Of a stretch of DNA of 64,000 nt, positions 23,616-34,875 are shown piece by piece. The position numbers and the translations under genes are program-made. This DNA is from Lantana camara (Eukaryota > Streptophyta > Magnoliopsida > Lamiales > Verbenaceae). Positions within the stretch are counted from its first letter, which is position 1; every line of letters starts with the position of its first letter. The stretch spans positions 36,205,001 to 36,269,000 of the forward strand of contig CM074858.1 in assembly GCA_037501455.1 (NCBI GenBank), written 5' to 3'. The notes beneath the pieces are model-generated. The model did no database searches, was not told the origin of the DNA, and was given only the letters and a program-made list of their open reading frames with translations.

Positions 23616-24446
23616 TTGCTGATAGGAGGTTTTCTGTATATAGTACTGACGCATATATATCTATCTATGGATGGCGGACGTATAGCCGGGACAGTTCAGG
23701 ACTGACTTTTGGATGAGGGGATGTATAGCTTTGGTAGATGATCCTTGACTTTTGGCACCACGGATGACGGTTCAGATGACTTGGTACCTACTAGGTTATT
23801 TTCAGCAGGGTTGGACGGATTGGTAAGGCCTGTAAGGGAGTCAACTCGATAGTATCGGGTCCTCCCCATTTTGAATTAATACTGTTAACATGTGGCCTGT
23901 AGAAAATTTTACCAAACCTTGCACAGTTATAACACTTTCGGCTTTATGTTGGATATCTGTTTACTGCTTTCCATAACTGTCATTGCATGAGTTTTAGAGT
24001 TGCTTCAAGATACCATTAGGACCGTTGATAGGATCATGCCATTTCATTTATTGTTAGCATGCTATTATTCTTGATATGTTGAATACGCTTCTGGATATGT
24101 TGATTATACTTCTGATCATGTTACAGTTCTTGTTGTTATGACAGTACACGTTCTGTTCCCGTTTTACATGTTGATCATGTTTTGGGATATGTTATACATG
24201 TTTCTGATATGTTGATATGTTACCCGAGCTTCTGTTCTCGTTTACATGTTGTCTGACAATTGTTTCTGATTATATGATATGTTTAGAGATCTTGAATCTT
24301 TGCTGACATGTTGTTATGGGAATGTGTTGTTCTCATGCTTATGTGTGACTACGTGGAAATGTGAATACGTGGTTACGGATTCTGTGAATCATTATATGTC
24401 ATGCATCGAATATATGTATCTGAATGCTTGTGAATTCAGTAACAAC
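23616..24446 (+). other. Non-coding stretch between ORF0 and gag (D copy 1)
   Basis: About 830 bases, T-rich in the second half with repeated TGATATGTT / ACATGTT strings. I see no open frame that belongs to a gene. The D copy 2 equivalent is 34045-34875. It could be leader or packaging sequence; that is inference. Confidence 0.6.
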
Positions 24447-27400
24447 ATGCCACCGAGAAGAGCACCCCGGAATCGTGTACCACCACTGCCACCCCAAAGA
24501 GATGTCACGCCACCCCCTGAACGGGAAGGAACTCCGGAATTAAGGGATGTGCTACGACAATTTATGAGGGCTTGTGTACCGAGAGATAACCCTCCTAATG
24601 AAAGATCATTGGAGAAGTTTCTGAGGATGAATCCACCTAAGTTCTATGGAGAACCGAACGACCTAAAGGCTGAGAATTGAATTACTAGTCTTGAGAAGAT
24701 TTTCGAGGCTATGGAGATCTACCCAGAGGATCGTGAACGAGTTCGATATGCTACTTTTCTTATGGAAGGAGCTGCATACAATTGGTGGAAGCACGTTCAG
24801 CATATGTGGATTGAGAACAATGTTGAGGGAAGTTGGGATGAGTTTATCAGAGAGTTTCAGCAGAAGTACACGCCTCAAGTGACTCGGGATGCACGAGAGG
24901 CTGAGTTTATGAGTTTGGTTCAGGGAACGATGAATGTGATGGAGTATGAAGCTAGGTTTGTGAGGCTGATCAAGTATGCACCTCATATTCTGACTGATGA
25001 GCGTCGCAAGACGAAAAGGTTTATCGATGGACTGAAGCCTGAACTTCGGTTGGCACTTGCTTCTTTGGATATTGAGACCTACAACCGTGCCATTGATAGA
25101 GCGCTAAGGGTTGAAGCTGCACACAAGGAGATCAAGATAACTACTGCGCGTCATGGAACTTCTGACCCTAAGCCTTATCAAGGGAATAAGCGACCTTCCG
25201 GACCTTTTCCCCAAGGAACTGGAAAGAGGCCAATGGTAACACCACAGCGTCAGCAGCAGAACGCTCCAACAAAACAGTAAGTACAGAAGCAGAAAGCGCC
25301 ACAACAGTACCAGAGGGCGCCACAACCGCAGAGAGCACCTCAGCCAGGTCCAGAGGAAATTGTTTGCAGATATTGTCGCCGAACGGGACACACTGAAGAG
25401 AACTGTCGCAAGAAAGCTGGACAGTGTTTCGCGTGTGGTTCCCCTGAGCACCAGATGGATAGTTGCCCGCACAAGATCAGGAGATTTGGGGTCCAGGATA
25501 AAGGAAAAGTGGTGGTGGGTACGACGAACAAACCGGTGGTCAAAGGCAGAGCTTATGCTTTGGATGGTAAGGTGGAGGTTGATCCTTCGTCTGTTTTGGA
25601 AGGTATTGTGCACATTCTTAACACGCCAGTTAAGGTCTTGTATGACCCTGGTGCTACGCATTCATTTGTTGCTTCTGAATTATGTGCGCATTTACAGTTT
25701 CCACTTGAATACTTGCCATATAAATTTGAAGTGAGTTCTCCTTTGGGAACTTGCCTTGTTACGGATCAAGTATATAAACGCTGCCCTATATGTATTGGTA
25801 CCCGTTGTTACCCGACGGATCTGATTGAGTTGCCGATGACAAGATACGAGGTTATACTTGGTATGGATTGGTTGTCTAAGTACCGAGCTAAGTTGGATTG
25901 TTACAAGAAAGAGATCATCTTGGAAGAAGATGAAAGTGGGACATCAGAAGGGAAAGTTGAGAAGTTATCAGTGATTTCTTCGATGGAAGCTAACAAGTTG
26001 ATTCAGAAAGGAGCTAACGGATTTGTTGCTTATCTTCTGAATAGACCGAAAGATCAACTTAAGATTGAAGAAGTGGAAGTGGTGAACGAGTTCCTAGATG
26101 TGTTTCCTGAGCATTTAGATTCGTTACCTCCTGATCGAGAGTTGGAGTTTACGATCGAGACGATATCAGGAGCTGAGCCGTACTCAAAGACACCTTACAG
26201 AATGGCACCAGCTGAATTGGAAGAACTGAGGAAGCAATTGGACGAACTGATTGAGTCTGGATATGTTCGACCGAGCACGTCGCCGTGGGGAGCGCCTGTT
26301 CTTTTCGTTAAGAAGAAGGATGGATCATTGCGATTATGCATTGACTATCGGGAGCTGAACAGGATGACTATCAAGAATAAATATCCTCTCCCTCATATTG
26401 AAGAGCTGTTCGATATACTACAAGGATCAAAAGTCTACTCTAAATTAGATCTTAGACAAGGGTATTATCAATTGAAGATCAGGGAAGCAGATATTCCGAA
26501 GACTGCTTTCAACAGTCGATACAGACATTATGATTTGTGGTAATGCCGTTTGGTTTGACAAACGCACCAGCTGCATTCATGGATATGATGCACCGTATAT
26601 TCAAGCCGTTTCTCGACAAGTTTGTAGTGATCTTCATCGACGATATTTTGGTATTTTCGAAGACACCGGAGGAACATGCTGAGCATCTTCGAATCGTGTT
26701 ACGCACTTTGCTGGATCACAAGCTATATGCAAAGTTCAGTAAATGTGAGGTCTGGCTTGAGAGAGTTACGTTTCTCGGACACATCATATCAGGATCTGGA
26801 ATCGAAGTAGATCCCTCGAAGATTGAAACGATTATGGATTGGAAGTCACCGAAGAATCCTTCAGAAGTAAGGAGTTTTCTGGGATTAGCACGGTTACTAC
26901 CGGAGGTTTGTCAAAGATTTCTCGAAGATAGCTACACCTCTCACTAAGTTGACAAAGAAAGAAGGGAAGTTTGAATGGACTGAGAAGTGTGAGCAAAGTT
27001 TTCAAAGATTGAAGGAAATGCTAACAACTGCACCCGTGTTAGCGTTACCAGAAGGAAAAGAAGGATACACAATCTACACCGATGCTTCGAAAGAAGGACT
27101 AGGAGGAGTTTTGATGCAGAATGGAAAGGTGATTGCTTATGCATCAAGGAAACTCAAAACGCATGAAGTTAACTACCCGACACATGATTTGGAGTTAGCT
27201 GCGATAATTTTTGCTCTTGGAAAGTGGAGACATTACCTATATGGAGTTACGTTTGAGATCTTTACTGATCATAAGAGCCTGCGATATCTATTCACTCAGA
27301 AGGAGTTGAATATGCGACAAAGGAGATGGATGGAATTTCTGGAGGACTACGATTGCATTATTCAGTACCATCCAGGAAAGGCGAATGTTGTAGCCGATGC

Positions 27401-29057
27401 ACTAAGCAGGAAAGTTCATTTGGCACAGATTTCTGCCAACCCCGAGGTTGATCAAAGAGAAAGAATGGAGGTGATAACTAAAGCTCGAATCGCGAACATT
27501 GTGATGATATCACCGTTGAAAGAACAAGTGCTGGAAGCACAGAAGAACGACGAGTGGATTAAAAAATGTCTCGAATCGAAGGAGAAAGATGATGAGACCA
27601 AGTTCAAGGTTGATGAACATGGAGTATTGAGGTACAAAGGTCGAGTATGCGTACCAACTGTTTTGAGGAAAGAGATTCTCGACGAAGCGCATAAGACTAA
27701 GTACACGATACATCCCGGAGGTACTAAGATGTATCAAGATGTTAAGACTCAATTCTGGTGGAATGGAATGAAGAGAGACATAGCCAACTATGTCAAGAAG
27801 TGCTTAACTTGTCAGAAAGTTAAAGCTAAGCACCAGAAACCGAGTGGGAAGTTGCAACCATTACCGATTCCGACTTGGAAGTGGGAGCAAATCACGATGG
27901 ATTTTGTCACTGGATTACCCAAAGTCAGAGGAGGACAAGATAGTATATGGGTGATCATTGATCGATTGACAAAGTCAGCGCACTTTTTGCCAGTTAAGAC
28001 GCCGGATAAGGTTAGCACGTCGGCAAAGCTGTACCAACAAGAGATTGTCAGATTACATGGAGTCCCGAACAGTATAGTCTAGGATAGAGATCCGAAATTC
28101 ACGTCGCACTTGTGGAAAGAAATTCAGACTTTAATGGGAACAAAGTTGAACTTCAGTACTGCAGCGCATCCTCAGACGGATGGACAATCAGAAAGGATGA
28201 TTAAGTACTTGGAAGATATGCTAAGAGCTTGGGCTTTGGACTTCCAGGAAAGTTGGAAAGAGTGTTTACCTCTTGTGGAGTTTGCATACAACAATAGTTA
28301 TCAAGCTTCTATTAAAGCTGCTCCATACGAAGCCCTGTATGGAAGGAAATGTAGATCCCCGTTGTACTGGGATTTGGATGAAGCGAGATGTACTGAGGAA
28401 GGACCAATCAGAGTGAATTCAGCTAAATGGATAAGAGAAGCGACGGAGAAGATTCAAATCATTCGCCAGAGAATGAAAGCTGCCAAGGACAGGCAGAAGA
28501 GTTATGCTGATCGACGAAGAAGGGATTTGGAATTCGCAGTGGGCGAAAAGGTATTTCTGAAGGCATCGCCAAGGAAAGGGTTTTTCCGAATTGGAAAAGG
28601 AGGAAAGTTAAACCCGAGATATGTTGGACCGTATGAGATACTGGAGAGATTCGGACCGACTGCTTATAGATTGGATTTGCCTGTAGGTCTAACAGGAATC
28701 CACAACGTATTTCATGTATCTCAGCTTCGCAAGTGTTTCTCGGATGATACAGAGGTTGTGCCGGTAGAGGAGATACCATTGGAACCGGATCTGACTTATG
28801 TTTTGAAGCCCGCTAAGATTCTAGACAGGAAGTTTCAATAGCTGAGGAATAGGAAGATTCCTTTAGTTAAAGTCCTTTGGAAGGAACATGGGACAGAAGA
28901 GGCAACCTGGGAGACAGAAGAGAAAATGCAGAAGCATCACCCTGAGTTGTTTGCAGTTACAGCGGAAGAATCTGAGGACAGATTCTCTTTAAGGAGGGGT
29001 GATTGTAACAGCCCAAAACAAGGCCTGGATGAAAACAGTAAGTTAAGGCAGTGGTAA
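24447..29057 (+). pseudogene. gag-pol polyprotein pseudogene (D copy 1)
   Basis: Starts MPPRRAPRNR at 24447. Order: capsid-type gag; two CCHC knuckles (25365-25406, 25425-25466); protease DPGATHSF (D codon 25644); RT with FIDD near 26632; RNase H with YTDAS near 27080; integrase with its HHCC domain; GPY/F-type end and a chromodomain-like tail. Lesions: TGA at 24678 (a Trp position by comparison with C), TAA at 25278, 1 bp deletion near 26531, 1 bp insertion near 26889, TAG at 28080 in the integrase catalytic region, TAG at 28839. All but the 26531 deletion are shared with copy 2. After the last lesion the frame runs through the purine tract into LTR2 and stops at 29055-29057. It cannot make a working polyprotein. 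Confidence 0.92.
28990..29003 (+). other. Polypurine tract, D interior 1
   Basis: TAAGGAGGGGTGAT immediately before the LTR2 start TGTAACAGCCC. Confidence 0.9.
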
Positions 29058-30084
29058 AGCGTTTATAGACCGTGATCCAACATTTTGAATCATCATGCAT
29101 TGCATTCTTACATGAACTTTGTGCTCGTATATGATCTGACATGTTTTAATGGGGAATTCTTGACCTTTGATACAGTTTACTATTCATAACCCGAGCCTAC
29201 CTTGTTCATATTGCTACTCGAACCCTAGAGGTTCATCACACATGTTTCCCAATCGTTTGAACTTGTTTCCCGAACTCAGAAAGTCTTTCTTGAGCCATAA
29301 GGGTATTTTTGGAACTCACCGACCAAAGTTACTATTCATCAGAAAATAAGCTTTTGATTCTGATACCTTTTCCTACCCAAGTTACAGTCGAATTGATCCT
29401 TTAGTCGAGACGAGTCTTTTGAAATCATTCTTGGCTTGGAAATCCATTCCGGAACTTTGTTTTATTGAAAATGTTTTTGAAAACCCTAGTTTATTATTCC
29501 TTTTACGAACGGTTTTCATTCGGAAAATGTTTTCTCTTCGGATTTGCACTACTTGAGCTATTTCAAGATTTTTGAGATGTTTTACAACTCTTGATTCAAA
29601 CCCTAGGTTGAAATTTTGAAGCGTACGTTCGTACGTAAGAATTCACTATTCATCCTACGTTTTCAACTTTTTAACGGTAAAACGTTTTATAGTCGATTTT
29701 GGACTCAAAACGCTTCCCGATTTATTTCTTGAATTTTGGAAGCAATCCGGACTTGAAAATCATTCTAGAAAGTCGTTTTTCACTCGTGTTGAGTTTCGAG
29801 CTCAAAACTTTTATTCACTAAAACTAATGTATCTTTCAAACGGTAAATCCGATTTCGACGAACGAATATGCGTTTCGAAGCTAATTTTCTTGCCGTCGGG
29901 ATGGTTATACTTCCAGCCACTTATCCTCGAGCCTTGGGGGACGAAATTACAGAAATACCCCCAGCAGTCCCATTTTACCTTCATAATCCCTAAAGCTTCT
30001 AGAAGATACAAGTGGATGAACTCTTATTTTGCTCTCCTACCCTTAAGCCATCTCTATTTGCAAGGTTAGGGGCTTCTTCACAAC

Positions 30085-30092
30085 TATAAATA
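30085..30092 (+). promoter_or_regulatory. Likely TATA box in D LTR2
   Basis: CTATAAATACCCCTCC, followed within ~100 bases by a CT-rich leader (CTTTCTTCTCTCCCTCTCC). The same string is in LTR3 (TATAAATA 40514-40521) and the X LTR (53408). Position and context fit a pol II start; this is inference from sequence alone. Confidence 0.7.
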
Positions 30093-30889
30093 CCCCTCCC
30101 ATGGCATTTCATTCCTTGCTCAAAGTTGTGTTAACAACACCCTTTCTTCTCTCCCTCTCCCCCTCTTTGCCGTCGGCCACCCCCCCTTGTAGCTAGGTTA
30201 ATTTGTTTTGTTTTTATGTTATGTTTAGTTTAGTTTATGTTTTATGTTATGGTATGTTTATATTATGTTTAAGTTGGGTCTTAGGGTCTTCCCTAAGCCA
30301 TATAGGATTTTATTTTATGCATTTATTATATAGTTTTCATGATATGTTTCAATAGTTGTTTATATGTTTTAATTGTTTAGTATATGCATGAATATGTTAT
30401 CAATTGCTCTAGTATATGCTATGATCATGTGATATGGTTGTTATATTATGAGAATCGATGCATGATTATGGAATTTGGATTATGTTCATGCATGCTAGCT
30501 AATGGAATAGTGATTTACAATTAATTATGTCACAACTTGTTACATGTTGATATTGAATTAAATTGTTACATGTTACATGCCTAAAGGTTCATGATATATG
30601 ATTTGATATGATATATGTTGTGACATGTTGTCACATTGTTATATGATTCTTGAATTATGAATTGAGCTTATGATATGATTTGGATTAATGGATTAGTGCC
30701 TTGATCATATGTTATACACTTTAATAGTGTCACATGTTATAACCTAAGATAGATTAGTGTTTCATAACTTGATCTTATGCTTTAATTGGATCTCTTAACT
30801 ATAGGTTATACCTTTAACCTAGATCACTTTTGATTATATTAACATGAACTTGAAACTATAGGTTATAATCAAGATCATAATTTAATTAG

Positions 30890-31075
30890 GGTGTGTGTGT
30901 GTGTGCATGCCGTGTGTGTGTGTGTGTTCGTACATGGTGTGTGTGTGTACCGTGTGTGTGTGGGTGTGTGTATAGTAAGGGTTTGATCCGACCCCTTTGA
31001 CCCGACATGTGAATAGTAACCTGTGAATAGTAATCGTGAATAGTAATCTTGAATAGTACTTTTGAATAGTAAAAG
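30890..31075. repeat. (TG)n block and GAATAGTAAYC tandem units, D LTR2
   Basis: TG-rich run at 30890-30972, then five short units of the type GTGAATAGTAATC at about 31010-31070. LTR3 has the equivalent at 41318-41490 with one unit fewer, so the arrays change length. Confidence 0.88.
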
Positions 31076-31733
31076 TGTAATAAAACTTGTGCTTTCCTAA
31101 TAGACATTTGCACCTAGGGTTTCCATATCCAGGGTCCAAAATGTGTTTTCTTTCGTGGACTTGTTTCTTAACCTAAGGTTTGCGATAGGATTCATAATTT
31201 GACTAAAGCTTACTCGGTTATAGTAAGATCATAGTCTAACGTTAAGAGTAACTCACTTTGACGTATTCCTTTGTGTGTTACCTTTCTTGAATACCTTAAA
31301 TGTTATTACTCTCTTGTGTTACATGTTCTTTACATGTTCCTTGTTCATTGTTTCATGCATTTCATATGCATCTTGGTTAGTAGTGGGTCTTAGTTCTTAA
31401 GCTCACTCTAGTACACCACCTACAGGAGTAAGTTGAGCACTGGGATCCCCAGGGCACCGCATAATCTGTCTACCTACCTTTGTTACTGATAGGTGAGGTG
31501 AAGTTATAAATGTTTTCCAACTGGAACCACGATTATACTATCGTATCATATGTTTTGAAATTCAAAGCTAAACCTCGTTTTGAACTATCCCTTTTATCGG
31601 GACATTCTCTTGAAAGGATCATTCATACTTTAATAGTATACCTTGATCTACAGTACATGTTTTCCAAAGTTCTGCATTCTTGTTCAAAGACAGTTACATG
31701 TTTTGCATATTTTTTCAAAGTACAGTTTACAGA

Positions 31734-31830
31734 CAGTTTCAAATGTTTACAGACAGAATCATATGTTTTCAGACAGAATCACATGTTTCCAGACAGAATC
31801 ATATGTTTTACAGACAGCATCATATGTTAC
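31734..31830. repeat. ~22 bp tandem repeats, D LTR2
   Basis: About five units of the form ACAGACAGAATCATATGTTT. The equivalent in LTR3 is about 42140-42245. Confidence 0.85.
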
Positions 31831-31933
31831 GGTTACAGTTTCACATGTTATAGTTAGCATACTGGAGTGGTACTCTGGTCACTGCTAATCTTAAATGCAA
31901 GCATACAGTTTACAGTTTGGGCCCGGCGGTTAT

Positions 31934-31993
31934 GTGTGGAGGTGATGCTAGGGAGGTGAGCGCCAACGACATCACCAATACCGGCCGCCACAC
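31934..31993 (+). other. Nested stem in D LTR2
   Basis: GTGTGG (31934-31939) pairs with CCACAC (31988-31993); inside it GGTGATG (31941-31947) pairs with CATCACC (31970-31976). It lies about 1.2 kb before the LTR end, just after GGGCCCGGCGG, a GC-rich context similar to the hairpin pairs of the other LTR families. It also occurs in LTR3 (about 42350-42410). Confidence 0.6.
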
Positions 31994-32160
31994 TTAGACT
32001 ATTGACACTGACTTTTAACAGGAGGTTTGTTAAGTCAGGACAATTTGTCTGGGAACGGACAGCAAATCTGTTCCCATTACATGTTTACAGGTCGCCTAGG
32101 GCTAGCTACCCGAAGTGACAACCGGTGGAGGATGGTGCATGTTTGTATGCATTGGTAAGA

Positions 32161-32318
32161 GTTGTTGTTGACCTTGGTCCGATAGTCTAATATGTGCGGA
32201 GTTGTTGTTGACCTCGGTCCGATGCTCTACTATATGTGGGGTTATTGTTGATCTTGGTCCGATACTCTACTAAACGTGGAATTATCGTTGATCCTGCTCC
32301 GATGCTTTACCGAATCAT
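32161..32318. repeat. 40 bp tandem repeat, four units, D LTR2
   Basis: Units begin at 32161, 32201, 32241 and 32281 with exact 40 bp period, sharing GTTGTTGTTGACCTTGGTCC and TCTACTA. LTR3 units begin at 42575, 42615, 42655 and 42695. Confidence 0.92.
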
Positions 32319-33184
32319 GTTTTCTGGAGTAAGGATGGAGGAGCCTAGCTTGCGGGCAAAATTCTATTTCATAAAGGATGGTTCGTATCTGGAAAAGTTC
32401 ACTTTACCTTATCCCGTTTTATAAAAGAACTATGAACCATCAACAGCATATGTGTGCGCGTGTGATAGCATTCATGAAAATGTTTTATAACGTGCATTCT
32501 TTTACAGCATCGCATTCAAAGAGTTTTATTAATCGAACTTGTTTCAAGTTCTTCTTTAAAGCATTGCATTAACAGTTCTAAACTTTACTTCAAGTTCTTT
32601 ATCATTCAGTACTTTCTTTAAAGTATTCCCTCACTTAGTACTTTTGACTAATACCTCTCCCGTTTTCTTGCCTCGTGGTTTCAGGTCTTGCAGCCGCAGT
32701 CTAGAGGTTTCTTGAAGCTCTAGATTGTCATTTTTGTTTCAGTCAGGACTTAGTATTACTTTCCTTTTGTGTCCTGCATATGTTTTATGGTTGCATCACT
32801 TTATGTTTCTTTATATGTTTTTGAATACTTGAGTATATTTGTTATACTCTTTCTACTACTATGTTACCGATACATTGAACTCTGCTATATCGGTACTTAT
32901 ATGTGAATCTGTTACATGTTCTGATATGCCGAGTCTCTCTTACACGATCAATATGTTCTTGCTTGTTACATGCCATCACGCACATGTTTTGAAAAGTTTT
33001 AAAATACTCTGATTTTCCGCTGCACAGCCACATCGTTGTACATGTATAGTTCTGATAGACAACCGTTCGCTGGAGTATTTCTTGAGTGTTGGCTCACACC
33101 ATTACTTGAGAGGTGCTTCAGTGCGGGGGTTGAGACGCCGCTCTCCTCTTGTTCTGGTACGGGTGGGGGCGTTATAGCCTGAGG

Positions 33185-33196
33185 TGGTATCAGAGC
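33185..33196 (+). other. Primer binding site, D interior 2
   Basis: TGGTATCAGAGC, 8 bp after LTR2. Confidence 0.95.
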
Positions 33197-33363
33197 ATTG
33201 GGTTAAGTAAGAAGAGACTTAACCTAGATTGCTCTCATGTTGCATCATGGATTGTTCACGCATTGCATCCAGGATCATTCTCATATTGCATCGAGACAGG
33301 ATATTTGGGGATTGCATGGTTCTGTTATCTGGATTTCATATCTGTGGTATCTTCTGTATAGCT

Positions 33364-33918
33364 ATGGCAGTTCAGCCACACCAGGATTCTAATCAGCAGA
33401 TGGATGAGGCTTTCTCTGAGCAGTTTGAGGCCCCGCGTACTGTGGCAGTTTCTCGCCGTGGAGGCACTCGTTTCTACACCTGGCGCCGGTCTAGGAACAG
33501 TGGCAGGCCTGGGTATTCCTATCCTAACAGAGTTGTGCACTATCTCGAGTCTGAGAGAGATGGTTACTTTCAGGAGTATCAGAGGACCCATGAGGTCAGG
33601 TTGGAGTCTATGCGCCATCAGGATCAGTCACTGCAGTACCATATTGATAGGGACATCGCTCATGAGCATGCTGCAAAGATGACTCATATTGCTGATCAGA
33701 GAGCTGCTCGTATTGCTGAGCTGGAGGCAGATCTTATGCAGATGACTATCGATCGCGACACCTCTATGGAGCGTCACCAGCACTACCGTGCCCGCGTGAG
33801 AGCTCGCCTGTATGATACCTATCACTTATCCGATGAGCAGGCAGTTGAGGAGGTCGAGGGTCAGGATGTCAGTCAGGCTTCTCAAGAGCCCGAGCCTATG
33901 CAGGATCAGTCTGATTGA
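33364..33918 (+). CDS. ORF0: extra coiled-coil ORF upstream of gag (D copy 2)
   Basis: Second copy of the 184-codon frame, again starting MAVQPHQD and ending QDQSD before TGA. I count seven base differences from copy 1, six of them amino-acid changes (for example Pro/Ser near residue 9, Arg/His in the Q-R-T motif, Glu/Lys in the helix). No stop or frameshift separates them. The excess of replacement changes argues against selection on the protein since the duplication. The acidic in-frame extension after the TGA (33919-34044) is kept. Function unknown. Confidence 0.6.
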   Translation: MAVQPHQDSNQQMDEAFSEQFEAPRTVAVSRRGGTRFYTWRRSRNSGRPGYSYPNRVVHYLESERDGYFQEYQRTHEVRLESMRHQDQSLQYHIDRDIAHEHAAKMTHIADQRAARIAELEADLMQMTIDRDTSMERHQHYRARVRARLYDTYHLSDEQAVEEVEGQDVSQASQEPEPMQDQSD

Positions 33919-34875
33919 GGCGATGGAGGGACTGATGATGATGATGATGGCGGAGATGAGCCAGCAGGACACGGACAGGGTGAGGTCGTTGCCGTTTCTG
34001 ATGACACCACCAGGGGTTCTTTGGACCACAGTTATCAGGGTTGATTGCTGATAGGAGGTTTTCTGTATATAGTACTGACGCATATATATCTATCTATGGA
34101 TGGCGGACGTATAGCCGTGACAGTTCAGGACTGACTTTTGGATGAGGGGATGTATAGCTTTGGTAGATGATCCCTGACTTTTGGCACCACGGATGACGAT
34201 TCAGATGACTTGGTACCTACTAGGTTATTTTCAGCAGGGTTGGACGGATTGGTAAGGCCTGTAAGGGAGTCAACTCGATAGTATCGGGTCCTCCCCATTT
34301 TGAATTAATACTGTTAACATGTGGCCTGTAGAAAATTTTACCAAACCTTGCACAGTTATAACACTTTCGGCTTTATGTTGGATATCTGTTTACTGCTTTC
34401 CATAACTGTCATTGCATGAGTCTTAGAGTTGCTTCAAGATACCATTAGGACCGTTGATAGGATCATGCCATTTCATTTATTGTTAGCATGCTATTATTCT
34501 TGATATGTTGAATACGCTTCTGGATATGTTGATTATACTTCTGATCATGTTACAGTTCTTGTTGTTATGACAGTACACGTTCTGTTCCCGTTTTACATGT
34601 TGATCATGTTTTGGGATATGTTATACATGTTTCTGATATGTTGATATGTTACCCGAGCTTCTGTTCTCGTTTACATGTTGTCTGACAATTGTTTCTGATT
34701 ATATGATATGTTTAGAGATCTTCAATCTTTGCTGACATGTTGTTATGGGAATGTGTTGTTCTCATGCTTATGTGTGACTACGTGGAAATGTGAATACGTG
34801 GTTACGGATTCTGTGAATCATTATATGTCATGCATCGAATATATGTATCTGAATGCTTGTGAATTCAGTAACAAC

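Larger units (their letters stand above)
29004..33176 (+). mobile_element. D LTR2 (middle, hybrid), 4173 bp
   Basis: Starts TGTAACAGCCC, ends GCGTTATA. It serves as 3' LTR of interior 1 and 5' LTR of interior 2. It holds a TATA box, TG repeats, 22 bp and 40 bp tandem repeats and a nested stem. LTR2 and LTR3 differ by about one base per hundred by eye, plus one fewer 13-14 bp GAATAGTAATC unit in LTR3. Confidence 0.93.

Noticed and set aside
25104..25661. 185-residue reverse frame over the D gag-protease region (and 35533-36090)
   Set aside because: Antisense to clear gag and protease sequence; Arg/Leu/Ser-rich shadow.
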